This document shows positions 28,100 through 38,042 of a stretch of DNA of 46,346 nucleotides, in pieces (the first letter of the stretch is position 1; the number at the start of each line of letters is the position of its first letter). The notes under the pieces were generated by a model that saw only the letters and a program-made list of their open reading frames with translations, was not told the DNA's origin and ran no database searches. Made by a program: the position numbers and the translations under genes. Source of the stretch: a virus; the IMG/VR virus record IMGVR_UViG_3300022602_003849, positions 1-46,346 of that record. One strand, given 5' to 3'.

Positions 28100-30582
28100 T
28101 CAGTAATCTTTTGGCAAACGGAAACCATTTCTGCATGGCACCTTGGGTACACATGCATTTCTGGCCCAATGGTAACGTGATCCCTTGCTGTGTCAGTGAC
28201 ACACGCACACCAGTTGGCAATACCAATTCCAACACGCTAGAAGAGATATGGAATGGATCAGACATGAGGCAGCTGCGCCTCAACATGCTAGCTGATGTTC
28301 CCAGTGCTATATGCTCACGCTGCTATGACCAGGAAAAATCCAATGTTTATACACTTAGGCGGCATCTCAACGAAGCATATGCTCATCATCAACATCGAGC
28401 AGCAACTACCATAGCGGATGGTACTGTACCAGAGGTGAACATGGCTTATCTGGACGTGCGATTCAGCAATATCTGTAACCTACGCTGCCGTTCATGCTGT
28501 CACGATCTCAGCAGTAGTTGGTATGACGACTGGAAGGTCATGCATCCGGAGTATGACCAGCCTCGCATACTCAACATCAACAAGAGTGGCGACTTTTGGT
28601 CTCAGCTGCTGCCATATCTTAACCAAGCTGAGGAAGTATACTTTGCTGGCGGCGAAAGCCTGATGACAGAAGAACACTATCAGATATTAGACCATTGGAT
28701 AGCCACTGGTCACACCAAGGTGCGCATACGCTATACTACCAACTTCACAGTGCTGGACTACAAGAAGCGAGATCTGTTTGAGCTGTGGAAGCATTTTCCA
28801 AACATCGCCGTGACAGCTAGCCTTGATGCAAGTGGCAAGCGGGGAGAGTATCTGCGCAAGAACACAGTGTGGGACAGCATCCTAGAAAATCGCAGGCGCA
28901 TGCTCAGAGAAATACCTCATGTAGAATTCCATATCACGCCAACCGTGAGCTTGATGAATGTGCAGCATCTACCAGACTTTCACAGAGAATGGATAGAGCT
29001 GGGGCTGCTTGAACCAGATAATGTGCGCATCAACATACTCGAATTGCCGGAACACAGCAGCGTCAAGACCTTGCCAGCCGGGCTCAAAGATAAGGTTAGG
29101 ACACGTTTGGGACAACACATGGATTGGTTACGTACCCTTGCAGTCAAACAAGACAGTCTTGATGCCTGGCAGAGCATCTTGAATGTCATGGACAGCGAAG
29201 ACTATAGCCATCATCTCAAGGATTGGTACAAGGACACTGCCAAGCTCGACCAGCTGAGGAATGAAAACATTTGGACTGTTTTCCCTGAGCTCAGAGAACT
29301 CAATCCCAGTTTCTGTAGCCTACCTTGGGTAAATCTCAATACCACTCCCATGGGACAGTGCAAGCTCTGCTGCAACATCAGTGACTTCAAGGTGATGTAT
29401 GCACAAGGCGACGAAAGAAATGGCAAAGTCAAGCGAGTGTTCAATTGGGGCGCTGATGATATTGAAAGCATATGGAACAGCATCTACATGGTAGACGTGC
29501 GCACTCACATGCTGGAAGGACAACAGATAAAGGATTGCGGCGAATGTTATGCCAGTGAATCTATCGGCGCAAAGAGTGCACGGCAGGCAGCCAACGACAA
29601 ATTTCAAATCAAAGATCCGCAACCAAAAGCCAAATCATTGCCAATAAGCCTTGAGCTGAGGCTCAGCAACAGGTGCAATCTAACCTGTGTATCGTGTTGG
29701 AGTGGTAGCAGTCATAGCATTGCGGCTGAAAGACAAACAGCACTGGCAGCAGATGATATGCCAGCTTGGTTACATGCAGAATGGAACAATGATATCAGCA
29801 TAAACTTTGACCGTGCTCGTGGGTTTGATAGCGATATCAATTATATAAATCAACCTATGAGCATGGAAAATTTCCTTGCAGTGGCACCGACCTTGGAGCG
29901 CTTATACATCACAGGTGGTGAACCCACCATGGATGCCAACATATATGCCTATCTTGAAGCACTGGCAGATTGTGGAAACACCCAATGCCATGTGAGCTTT
30001 ACTACAAATTGTACACTGTGGAACGAAAAGCTGATGAATGCTCTCAGTAAATTCCCTCACAACGAAATACAGCTAAGCATTGATGGGCATGAAGACATGG
30101 ATGAGTATCTAAGATATCCAACCAAATGGCCAGATGTACACTATAATGTGGAACGATACATGACAGATTCTCGCGTCGATACGCTGCGTATCTTCACTGT
30201 TTACAGTGCTATTAATGCAGCACAGCTAGCACCGCTGTTGCACTATGTCATAAACACTGCCAACAGGTTGAGCCGCAAGGTGATATGGTGGCCTATACTG
30301 CTGACCTATCCCAGCTATCATCGTGTACAGATCCTTGAAGCTCACACACGCAGCAAGATAGCATCGGATCTAGAAGCTGCAATGCTTGATCAAACGAGAT
30401 GGCACGAGGCCTATTGTGATCATCGACATGGTCTTGACCAAGTGCTATTGGCTTTAAAGGATCCCTGCGACGACAGTGCTGCTGATAATAGGTTGCGCCT
30501 GATCCAGCATCTGGATACCCTGGATAGGATAAGGAATCAAAACTGGCGGCAACAGCTTCCATTATTAAGTGAGGTCATATGA
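28096..30582 (+). CDS. Double radical SAM protein, two twitch modules
   Basis: An 828-residue fusion of two complete modules. Module 1 has FCMAPWVHM and PCC near residues 12-32, CSRC at ~73, the cluster motif CNLRCRSC (Cys127, 131, 134) and FAGGES. Module 2 begins at residue ~406 with FCSLPWVNL, then LCC and CGEC, the cluster motif CNLTCVSC (Cys527, 531, 534) and ITGGEP. Each should bind one radical cluster plus an auxiliary cluster. Two active sites in one chain suggest successive steps on one substrate. The ATG at 28096 overlaps the previous stop; ATG 28084 is an alternative. Module 1 has GGES instead of the usual GGEP. Confidence 0.88.
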   Translation: MISNLLANGNHFCMAPWVHMHFWPNGNVIPCCVSDTRTPVGNTNSNTLEEIWNGSDMRQLRLNMLADVPSAICSRCYDQEKSNVYTLRRHLNEAYAHHQHRAATTIADGTVPEVNMAYLDVRFSNICNLRCRSCCHDLSSSWYDDWKVMHPEYDQPRILNINKSGDFWSQLLPYLNQAEEVYFAGGESLMTEEHYQILDHWIATGHTKVRIRYTTNFTVLDYKKRDLFELWKHFPNIAVTASLDASGKRGEYLRKNTVWDSILENRRRMLREIPHVEFHITPTVSLMNVQHLPDFHREWIELGLLEPDNVRINILELPEHSSVKTLPAGLKDKVRTRLGQHMDWLRTLAVKQDSLDAWQSILNVMDSEDYSHHLKDWYKDTAKLDQLRNENIWTVFPELRELNPSFCSLPWVNLNTTPMGQCKLCCNISDFKVMYAQGDERNGKVKRVFNWGADDIESIWNSIYMVDVRTHMLEGQQIKDCGECYASESIGAKSARQAANDKFQIKDPQPKAKSLPISLELRLSNRCNLTCVSCWSGSSHSIAAERQTALAADDMPAWLHAEWNNDISINFDRARGFDSDINYINQPMSMENFLAVAPTLERLYITGGEPTMDANIYAYLEALADCGNTQCHVSFTTNCTLWNEKLMNALSKFPHNEIQLSIDGHEDMDEYLRYPTKWPDVHYNVERYMTDSRVDTLRIFTVYSAINAAQLAPLLHYVINTANRLSRKVIWWPILLTYPSYHRVQILEAHTRSKIASDLEAAMLDQTRWHEAYCDHRHGLDQVLLALKDPCDDSAADNRLRLIQHLDTLDRIRNQNWRQQLPLLSEVI

Positions 30583-31550
30583 GACAGCTGGCTGCAGTGG
30601 AGTGGGATCAAGATCCTGTGTTATTTCTAACTTGGCAAACCAGTGACGTTTGTAACTTTCGTTGCAGTTATTGCAACCAAGGTAACTGGGGCGGTCGCCA
30701 ACCCAATGAAGATGTGCACACCTATCAGCGCAACATCGGAGCTATCCTCGACAGGATGCGACCGCATGGTTATCAAAAGATCAAGCTGTTCCTCAGTGGT
30801 GGGGAACCCACGCATTGGCAAGGTCTGATACCAATGCTGCAATGGTTTAACAGCCTTGCAGGCTGGCAGGTTACCGTAGCAGTAAACACCAATCTATCAA
30901 GACCCACACTGTGGTGGGAAAGATTCTATCATTATTTTGATGATGTGGTAGCCAGTTATCATCCAGAGTGGGTCAAGCATGATCTTTTCATGGCCAACGC
31001 AAAACTTCTAAGCACCAGCGTGAACTATCTGGCAGTGCGCATGATGATGGAAGAAAACCAATGGGACAATCAGATCTTGCGTGGAGATCAGATATACGAT
31101 GCATTGCCAAATGTCTATTTGGAATATGTACCAATACTAGGGGAAATGACCACCAGCGCTATGCCTTATGTTTACAATGATAAACGCAAAGCCACATGGT
31201 TAGAAAATAACAATCTCAGGATCAAGCAAACAGCAGACAAACCGCGGAACAGAGTGGGTGGTACAGGCACGTTGGAACGCTACAGCGACGGCACTGTGCA
31301 ATCTATCAACAGCAATAGATTGGCAGCTGAACGCCGTAATTTTTTCCAAGGTTGGACATGCGACATTGGCAGCAGCATCAATATAGGAATAGATGGTAGT
31401 ATCACTTTGGCCAGCTGTGGTGTCAGTGGAGTCATAGGTAATATCAATGGCGAAATAATGCTAGATGATATGCCCAGCAGTGTGGTTTGTAGCAAGCATC
31501 ACTGCCATTGTGGTACCGATATTTGCATACCAAAAAGGGCACCTGCATGA
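30579..31550 (+). CDS. Radical SAM enzyme with C-terminal Cys cluster
   Basis: A 323-residue protein. The cluster motif CNFRCSYC gives Cys25, 29 and 32 very close to the N terminus, with LSGGEP near residue 77. The C terminus is Cys-rich (TCDIGSSINIG, ASCGVSG, CSKHHCHCGTDIC), which resembles a SPASM or twitch extension with an auxiliary cluster. Here the auxiliary Cys lie after the barrel, unlike the neighbouring genes where they lie before it. The start overlaps the previous stop (ATGA), so it is coupled to the double protein. The substrate is unknown. Confidence 0.86.
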   Translation: MRQLAAVEWDQDPVLFLTWQTSDVCNFRCSYCNQGNWGGRQPNEDVHTYQRNIGAILDRMRPHGYQKIKLFLSGGEPTHWQGLIPMLQWFNSLAGWQVTVAVNTNLSRPTLWWERFYHYFDDVVASYHPEWVKHDLFMANAKLLSTSVNYLAVRMMMEENQWDNQILRGDQIYDALPNVYLEYVPILGEMTTSAMPYVYNDKRKATWLENNNLRIKQTADKPRNRVGGTGTLERYSDGTVQSINSNRLAAERRNFFQGWTCDIGSSINIGIDGSITLASCGVSGVIGNINGEIMLDDMPSSVVCSKHHCHCGTDICIPKRAPA

Positions 31551-32701
31551 CCAACACTCGATGCTCACTGCCGTGGCAAAGTCTAAGCGTGGACAATCAA
31601 GGTCGCAGCAGGATCTGTTGCAACAGCGATGCACATTACAGAGGTAATGTTCACTATAAATTAGCAGATTGCAGCACCGTGTCTGAAGCTATGAACACAC
31701 CCTATCACAAATCTGTGCGACAAAGCATGCTGCAAGGTGAGCGCCACGAAAGCTGCAAGAAGTGCTGGGACATGGAGGATAGCGGCGGTCGCAGTTTCAG
31801 GCAGATATGGAACGAGATTCTGCCACAGACAGACGAAATCACGCCTCAGTATCTTGATATCACGCTGGGCAACAAGTGCAATTTAACCTGCAGGATGTGC
31901 AATGAAGTAAACAGCCACCTGTGGCACATAGACAATGCCAAATTAGGTTGGGTAACTGATACAGAACTCAGCAATACATTCTGGTTTGAGGATGAAGTTA
32001 CCAAAGATCTACTGATGAACGCAGCTCACAGTGCCTCTCACATAAACTTCCTCGGCGGAGAACCACTGATAGTAGGCGAACAAGTTGCATTGTTAGAACG
32101 CTGCATAGAACTTGGCCGTGCAGATCAAATACAGCTCAGTTATAACAGCAACATGACCGTGCTGCGGCCTCGTCAGATGGAGCTTTGGCAGCATTTTAAA
32201 GGTGTGAATCTCTGCGTGAGCATTGACGGTGTTGGCACACAAAATGATTACATACGACAGAACAGTCGTTGGTCTGATATATTGCATAATCTGGAGCTGA
32301 TACATCTAAATTGTGCTAACGTGCGCATGACAGTGCATGCTACCTTTGGAGTTTACAATGCGCTGTCCTTGCATGAGTTGGTGGCGTGGAGCGATGCTCG
32401 GCCATGGTTTGGCGGGCGTTTACCTTGGTTAAACATGGTGTATCGCCCTCATAACCAAGATCCGCGCTGCCTACCCCAAGAGGTCAAACAGCTGATAGCG
32501 GCAAGGATCCGAGCCTGTATCAAATATCGCAATTTTGACCAAAGCTATGATAGTTATATTGGAGCAATCAATCACATGATGCAGCCCAGTATAAGCCCAA
32601 CCCATTGGCAGGAATTCTGGCAAGCGGTTGATCAATTGGATGCCTTCAAAAAGACCAATATAGCAGAATGTTTACCAGAACTGGCGAGATTCAGACCATG
32701 A
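31547..32701 (+). CDS. Twitch-type radical SAM enzyme
   Basis: A 384-residue protein. The twitch-like N terminus has CSLPWQSLS, Cys24-Cys25 and CKKCW (70-74); the radical-SAM motif CNLTCRMC gives Cys111, 115 and 118, followed by FLGGEP. The layout closely matches the genes at 6163 and 26726 and module 2 of the double protein, so these arose by duplication. The start at 31547 is chosen because it overlaps the previous stop (ATGA); the frame is open to 31508. The substrate is unknown. Confidence 0.87.
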   Translation: MTNTRCSLPWQSLSVDNQGRSRICCNSDAHYRGNVHYKLADCSTVSEAMNTPYHKSVRQSMLQGERHESCKKCWDMEDSGGRSFRQIWNEILPQTDEITPQYLDITLGNKCNLTCRMCNEVNSHLWHIDNAKLGWVTDTELSNTFWFEDEVTKDLLMNAAHSASHINFLGGEPLIVGEQVALLERCIELGRADQIQLSYNSNMTVLRPRQMELWQHFKGVNLCVSIDGVGTQNDYIRQNSRWSDILHNLELIHLNCANVRMTVHATFGVYNALSLHELVAWSDARPWFGGRLPWLNMVYRPHNQDPRCLPQEVKQLIAARIRACIKYRNFDQSYDSYIGAINHMMQPSISPTHWQEFWQAVDQLDAFKKTNIAECLPELARFRP

Positions 32702-33954
32702 CTGTGCATTGGGTTTTTGATGATCCACAGCGGTTCATAACCATGAGCGCTTGTGAACACACAGTGTATAGCCCAGATGGACAAAACAACGACGGGCGTT
32801 GGAACATCAGCAACATACATTGGTATTGGCGCAACGCACAACAATGGTATAGCCGAGATGTATCTTGGCAAGCACATGGACTGGATGATAGGCCAAACCG
32901 CTATGTATATCCCATAGGGGCATTCAGCGGGCCCACTTGGTGGTCGGGCCTGCCCAGCAATGGTTGGGGTCATCCCAGCATGTTTGAAATAATACCTGCA
33001 GTGGTCCTAGAGGATGCGCGACAGGGTAAAGTGCTGCTGTTGATTGATAATCTCAATGAAGGTTTTCATATGCCCATGCTGTGGCGTTTCTTGCACAGTG
33101 AATGCAGCAGGCTTGGTATAAATCCACGCTGCCTAGCATATGTGCATAGTAACACCAAAGACGAACAAGCTTATAACATATGGTGCGATGATCTGGGAAT
33201 CTCAGATAGGTTCCATAACATAGCGTTCTGCCACCTCATGTACCAGCAGCGTGTGGCTTTACCAACCTACGGTACTGTGAACTGGGAGCAGCAGCTATCT
33301 CACAAGTCTCACAATATTGACAGCATAAGAATATATAATTGTCTCAACAGGCGCTCGCATCGCCACAGAGAATATCTATTCCTAAGATTGCTGGAGATGG
33401 ATTTGGTTAAGCACGGTTTGGTCAGCTGTGATAAACTGCACTGGGACTGGACTGACAGTGATATCAAACCCATGACCATGGTCAGGGCACAAGGACTCTT
33501 ACCCATAGTGGTTGATGATCACGATTTTTACAACAACAAAGCCATGCATGGCAACCCTGACATCTATCTCAACAGCTGGTTAAGTGTGATCACAGAGACG
33601 CATGCCAATGATGATCCCTATCATTTATTTGTTAGCGAAAAAGTATGGAAACCCATCTATTTCATGCAGCCTTTCATGACGCTGGGCAACCTAGGCTGTG
33701 ATCAACAGCTGCGCGAATGGGGCTACCAAACATACTGGGACATGGATCACCTGTCGTTTGAAAGCAAAGTATCTCAGATATGCCTCGAATTAAAGCGCAT
33801 GAGGCAGATGAGTCAAAATCAACTCATGGATTGGTATCAGAGATTGGAAGAAAAATGCCAACATAACAAAACTCTGTTTATGAAGCAAGACTTCTTTGAT
33901 AGCCCAGCAGCTGACCGCATTGTCAAAGCCTATGTAGGTTTATTGCCATGCTGA
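32698..33954 (+). CDS. Glycosyltransferase-like protein, paralogue 1 of 4
   Basis: A 418-residue protein. The shared C-terminal core reads SVITETHAND, then FVSEKVWKPIYFMQPFMTLGN and LREWGYQTYWDMD. An upstream element NCLNRRSHRHREYLFLRLLE is also shared with the paralogues at 33948, 39167 and 43509. The SEKVWKP plus HPFM-x-x-G pattern resembles the donor-binding half of GT-B or GT10-like enzymes, so a nucleotide-sugar transferase is the best guess; no direct proof exists. The start overlaps the radical-SAM stop (ATGA). The terminal DESYD found in the other three copies reads DMDHL here. Confidence 0.6.
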   Translation: MTVHWVFDDPQRFITMSACEHTVYSPDGQNNDGRWNISNIHWYWRNAQQWYSRDVSWQAHGLDDRPNRYVYPIGAFSGPTWWSGLPSNGWGHPSMFEIIPAVVLEDARQGKVLLLIDNLNEGFHMPMLWRFLHSECSRLGINPRCLAYVHSNTKDEQAYNIWCDDLGISDRFHNIAFCHLMYQQRVALPTYGTVNWEQQLSHKSHNIDSIRIYNCLNRRSHRHREYLFLRLLEMDLVKHGLVSCDKLHWDWTDSDIKPMTMVRAQGLLPIVVDDHDFYNNKAMHGNPDIYLNSWLSVITETHANDDPYHLFVSEKVWKPIYFMQPFMTLGNLGCDQQLREWGYQTYWDMDHLSFESKVSQICLELKRMRQMSQNQLMDWYQRLEEKCQHNKTLFMKQDFFDSPAADRIVKAYVGLLPC

Positions 33955-35213
33955 ATTTTGTCTTTGAACGGTTTGAAGACACACCAATGCGTGCACGCAC
34001 TAACATGGCTGCCTGCACTGACCGTATCGCAGGCAATGACCACAGCAGTGATTGGCCTCGCTTCAGTGAAAGTGGTTTGCTAGCTTATCTATCTGCTGCT
34101 AACTTTGAATTTTCTGAGTGCACCTTGGGTGATAGGCCTGCCCGCTATGTATATGCTACCAGCACATACAATGGTCCGCATTATTGGGCAGGCTGGTCTG
34201 GTAACGACCAGGGCTTTAGAAGCCTGTTTGAATTCATACCCGATGTGGTCTGCAATGATTGCAGATCAGGACACGCAGTGTTGCTCATAGATCAACTCAT
34301 GGAAGGTTATAGCCACGATAGTCTATACGAATTCTTCCATGCTGAGCTAGAAAGACTATCACTGCCAGCCAGATGTTTGATCTACGTGAGCGGCAATCAC
34401 AGAGAATCTCAACGATATCACAGATGGTTGACCACACAAGATCAGAAACAGCCCATAGTGATGCTGAGCCTGCCACACTTAGAATTTATAAGCCGTGGTT
34501 TTTTCCAAAAACAAATTCAGCTAAATTGGCAAGATTATGCTCATCATCTCAACCAGTCTACGACCAGACCACTGTTATATAATTGTCTGAATCGTGTGAA
34601 CCGATATCATAGGAATCTCATGTTCATGCATCTGTGGCAGGCCAACCTCTTGGAGCACGGCCTTGTGAGCTGTGAGAAACTGGACTGGGCTTGGCATTTG
34701 GCACAGAACGGATGGAGCCATGAACAGATCGCAGCAGCCAAATCATGTTTGCCGCGCATCATAGATTTTGATGATTTCAATAACAATCCAGCCATGGATA
34801 TCGCACAGCATATCTATCAGCACACAAGGATTAGCGTGATCACCGAAACCCTGGGCGACGATGCAGCAGATCAGTTGTTTGTCACAGAGAAACCGTTCAA
34901 GAGCATATACATGCTGCATCCGTTCATGGTGCTTGGACAACAGGGACATCTAGCACAGCTGCGCGACTGGGGATATGAAACGTTTGGTGATTTTTGGGAC
35001 GAGAGCTACGATCACATGCCCAACATGGCACAGCGTGCAGCAGCTATAACTGCAAACCTTTGCCAGCTCAGAGACAACAGAGATCTCTATGAGCTGCATC
35101 GCGATCTGAGACATATTTGTGAGCATAACCAAAACAATTTCCTCAGTCGGTCAGCTGATACACCATATCTCAGGACGTTGATACAGGCATTGTATGCTGC
35201 GTTGGATAACTAG
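33948..35213 (+). CDS. Glycosyltransferase-like protein, paralogue 2 of 4
   Basis: A 421-residue protein that is clearly paralogous to its neighbour. It shares the N-terminal half (RYVYATSTYNGPHYWAGW against RYVYPIGAFSGPTWWSGL), NCLNRVNRYHRNLMFMHL, SVITETLGDDAADQLFVTEK, HPFMVLGQQGHLAQLRDWGY and DFWDESYDH. The family is probably GT-B-like (inference from the TEK and HPF-x-x-x-G pattern). It overlaps the previous gene by 7 nt and ends 3 nt before the B12-type radical-SAM gene. The N-terminal region binds the unknown acceptor in this model. Confidence 0.62.
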   Translation: MLNFVFERFEDTPMRARTNMAACTDRIAGNDHSSDWPRFSESGLLAYLSAANFEFSECTLGDRPARYVYATSTYNGPHYWAGWSGNDQGFRSLFEFIPDVVCNDCRSGHAVLLIDQLMEGYSHDSLYEFFHAELERLSLPARCLIYVSGNHRESQRYHRWLTTQDQKQPIVMLSLPHLEFISRGFFQKQIQLNWQDYAHHLNQSTTRPLLYNCLNRVNRYHRNLMFMHLWQANLLEHGLVSCEKLDWAWHLAQNGWSHEQIAAAKSCLPRIIDFDDFNNNPAMDIAQHIYQHTRISVITETLGDDAADQLFVTEKPFKSIYMLHPFMVLGQQGHLAQLRDWGYETFGDFWDESYDHMPNMAQRAAAITANLCQLRDNRDLYELHRDLRHICEHNQNNFLSRSADTPYLRTLIQALYAALDN

Positions 35214-35216
35214 GCA

Positions 35217-37136
35217 ATGAGCTTGACCAAAGTATACATGGCACAGATCAACAACAGCTTTGGAGGGCATGCATTCTTGCCTTACAGCGTTGGATTGCTT
35301 TGGGCACATGCTGTGTCTAATCCTGATATCGCTGCTAGCCATGAGCTGGGAGGACTGTTGTTTCTCAGAGAACCATTGGACAAAGCCATGTCAAAGATAG
35401 TGGATCCTGACGTTTTAGCACTCAGCTGCTATCTATGGAATTGGAACTACAACATGGCTTTGGCCAGACTAGTCAAAATCTCATATCCACGCTGCGTGAT
35501 TGTACTCGGAGGGCCGGAAGTTCCCAGCAGCGGATTCGTCGATGACGAAATCTTGATAGCCGATTATTTGGTGCACGACGAGGGTGAGGTGACGTTCACA
35601 GAGTTGCTGAGGATGATCAGAGACGGCAGCGATCCCAGTACAGTGCTTGGAATAAGCTATCGCAAAGATGGTACGCCACGCAAGACTGCACAAAGACCGA
35701 GATTATCTGATCTGTCTGTGATACCTAGCCCATATCTCACCGGGGTGTTTGACCAACTCATGCAGCAGCATTCAAACATTGCATGGCATGCCAGCCAAGA
35801 GACACACCGAGGTTGTCCATACAGTTGTACCTTCTGCGATTGGGGCAGTGCCGTGTACACAAAGATACGCCAGTTTGATCAGCCACGACTGATCAACGAG
35901 TACGAATGGTTTGGCACCAAACAGATCGATCTGCTCTATAACTGTGATGCCAACTACGGCATCCACAAGCGGGATTTGTATCTCACTGCGGCCATGGTGG
36001 ATGCCAAGCGCAGGCATGGCGGATATCCCAACAAGTTCCGTGCAGCTTATGCCAAGAAGAGCGACGACAAGGTGTTTGATATAGCCAGCATGTTAAACAG
36101 CGCCGGTATGAGCAAGGGTGTTACACTGAGCTTGCAGAGCCTAGATGATAACACCCTGGAGTTGATCAAGCGCAAGAACATTGCCATGGCTGATTTTCAA
36201 AAGTTAGCAGCCAGATACCGCTCAGCCGGAATACCAACATACACTGAGCTAATAGTTGGCCTGCCTGGTGAAACGCTGGCCACTTACACAGCTGGTATTG
36301 AACGTGTGCTACAAGGCGGGCAGCATGACAATCTCAACATCTATCCCTGCATGCTGCTGCGCAACTCAGAGATGGCTGATCCCGCGCACATGGCCACACA
36401 TGGCATGGTCAAGCTGCGAGTGCCGCTCATGGACAACCACAGCAGCACGCGACCCGACGAGATACCAGAGTTCAACGACATAGTGATAGCCACTGCCAGC
36501 ATGCCGCACGCAGATTGGCAGCAGGCCTGGCGCCTCAGCTGGATCATTCAGTCGCTGCACTGCCTGGGACTGACACAGTACTTGGCCATGGACTACTGGC
36601 GGGTGCATGGCAGCTACGTGGAGTTCTACCATCGCCTGCTGCGTGCCTACCGAGGCACGCCCACGCTGCTGGGACAGCAGATCGCTCGAGCTGATCTCAG
36701 CCTTGAGCGCATGCTGTCGGGCGCTGCGGATCTGGGACAGCACGACAGCAGGTTCGGTGACGTCAACTGGCCAGTGGAAGAGCTGACCTTCCTGCAGCTG
36801 CGCACCGAGGCAGCCCAGTTCTATGCACAGCTGGTACCGTTCCTGCGAGCCTGGATGACAGATGATCACATTGCCGATGCCCTACGCTTCCAGCAGGCTT
36901 GGATCCTGGGTCCAGACCATCATCAGCACGACCTGGTGTGCCTTGACCATGACATACCACGGATGATAGCCGCAGCGTTGCAATCCAAGCCCGAGACAGT
37001 GATCAAACAGCGCACAGAGCTTTGGTTTAGGTCAGATAACTATTACACCTGTCCACAGACCTGGGCACGACAGATCGTGTGGTATGGTCGCAAGCAGGTG
37101 CTGCACAAGAGGAGAGCAGAACATGTGGATGGTTGA
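35217..37136 (+). CDS. B12-binding-type radical SAM enzyme (YgiQ-like)
   Basis: A 639-residue protein. The N-terminal ~190 residues form a Rossmann-like B12-binding-type domain (ALSCYLWNWNYN, VIVLGGPEVPS, VHDEGEVTF); the DxHxxG motif of classical cobalamin binders is missing, as in many relatives. The radical-SAM motif CPYSCTFC gives Cys200, 204 and 207, with HRGC just ahead and LIVGLPGE near residue ~348. It is a paralogue of the gene at 41566. Such enzymes often methylate or rearrange unreactive carbons. The last codons (ARQIVWYGRKQVLHKR) recur at 38952-39065 in a remnant. Composition becomes more GC-rich in its second half. Confidence 0.85.
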   Translation: MSLTKVYMAQINNSFGGHAFLPYSVGLLWAHAVSNPDIAASHELGGLLFLREPLDKAMSKIVDPDVLALSCYLWNWNYNMALARLVKISYPRCVIVLGGPEVPSSGFVDDEILIADYLVHDEGEVTFTELLRMIRDGSDPSTVLGISYRKDGTPRKTAQRPRLSDLSVIPSPYLTGVFDQLMQQHSNIAWHASQETHRGCPYSCTFCDWGSAVYTKIRQFDQPRLINEYEWFGTKQIDLLYNCDANYGIHKRDLYLTAAMVDAKRRHGGYPNKFRAAYAKKSDDKVFDIASMLNSAGMSKGVTLSLQSLDDNTLELIKRKNIAMADFQKLAARYRSAGIPTYTELIVGLPGETLATYTAGIERVLQGGQHDNLNIYPCMLLRNSEMADPAHMATHGMVKLRVPLMDNHSSTRPDEIPEFNDIVIATASMPHADWQQAWRLSWIIQSLHCLGLTQYLAMDYWRVHGSYVEFYHRLLRAYRGTPTLLGQQIARADLSLERMLSGAADLGQHDSRFGDVNWPVEELTFLQLRTEAAQFYAQLVPFLRAWMTDDHIADALRFQQAWILGPDHHQHDLVCLDHDIPRMIAAALQSKPETVIKQRTELWFRSDNYYTCPQTWARQIVWYGRKQVLHKRRAEHVDG

Positions 37137-37233
37137 CTGGCTGCTGGCACCTTACAGGCGCTGGCAGCAACATCGGCGCTATAGGCAACGCCTGGCAGAG
37201 CTGCGCAAGCGCGATCCGTTCATATACCGATGA
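37123..37233 (+). CDS. 36-residue small protein, copy 1
   Basis: The product begins MWMVDWLLAPYRRWQQHRRY and ends ELRKRDPFIYR: a short hydrophobic N terminus followed by a very basic helix. The ATG lies inside the end of the radical-SAM gene and the stop overlaps the next ATG (ATGA), so it is coupled on both sides. A second copy at 39052 shares about 21 of 36 residues in the same order. Two conserved copies behind the same gene end argue strongly that it is translated. It could be a membrane-surface peptide or an accessory of the radical-SAM enzyme (inference). Confidence 0.72.
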   Translation: MWMVDWLLAPYRRWQQHRRYRQRLAELRKRDPFIYR

Positions 37234-38042
37234 ACAACCGGAGGCTCATAGCATTCGGAGACAGCTGGACCTGGGGCAGCGAGCTGCGCGATCCCCAGAT
37301 ACCGGGTTCGCGCGAGGACTTTGACCCCCGCGACGATCAATACCGCTTGGATCATGCATGGCCCAGCTGCCTCGGTCGTGCGCTGAACAGGGATCAGGTG
37401 ATCAACCTGGGTCGACCTGCCTGCAGCAACGACAGCATACTGCGTGCGCTCACTGAGTGGCTGGCAGGTTCGGGACACCTGCAGGGCCATGGCAACAGCC
37501 GTGACTTGGTGTGCATAGGTTGGACCAGCCCTGAGCGCAGGGATTTTTGGTTCCACGACGTGGATCAACCTGGCTGCGAAGACAGAGGTTGGCTGACCAT
37601 GTACCCCATGTGGACTCACACCTACAGGCACGCAGCCATCAACAGGTTCAGCAGGGAGTACGTGCAGCACTGGTGGCATGCCGCGGAATACATGCATCGC
37701 TACATCAACACCATACACCGCGCACAGCAGCTGCTGGATCATGCGGGCGTGGACTACTGCATGTTCCAAGCCATCTACCACTATCATGCGGTGCTGATAG
37801 AGCAGTGGAACGACCAGCTGTACCAAGCGCAGCACGAGCAGAGCATCAGCGACGCTGATCGCATGATATGGCAGCTGATAGATGCTGGTCGGTTCATGCA
37901 CAAGGACCAGCCCATGGCCACCTTCCACAACCACATACTGGCCCATCGCCCTGCCAGCCAAGTGCTGCTGATATCGCATCCCAACGCGCTGGGCCACCAG
38001 ATATGGGCTGACCACATGCGAGCATGGTTGTCCAGCAGATGA
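37230..38042 (+). CDS. SGNH-family hydrolase or esterase
   Basis: A 270-residue protein. The N-terminal block I motif FGDSWTWG has Ser12 as nucleophile; an Asn-rich block II-III region follows (NLGRPACSND), and the C-terminal SHPNALGHQIWADHM has the expected His of block V. SGNH enzymes remove or transfer acyl groups on sugars and other esters. The role fits trimming of a modified glycan made by the neighbouring enzymes. The start overlaps the small ORF stop and the end overlaps the next gene (ATGA). It lies in a GC-rich segment. Confidence 0.8.
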   Translation: MNNRRLIAFGDSWTWGSELRDPQIPGSREDFDPRDDQYRLDHAWPSCLGRALNRDQVINLGRPACSNDSILRALTEWLAGSGHLQGHGNSRDLVCIGWTSPERRDFWFHDVDQPGCEDRGWLTMYPMWTHTYRHAAINRFSREYVQHWWHAAEYMHRYINTIHRAQQLLDHAGVDYCMFQAIYHYHAVLIEQWNDQLYQAQHEQSISDADRMIWQLIDAGRFMHKDQPMATFHNHILAHRPASQVLLISHPNALGHQIWADHMRAWLSSR

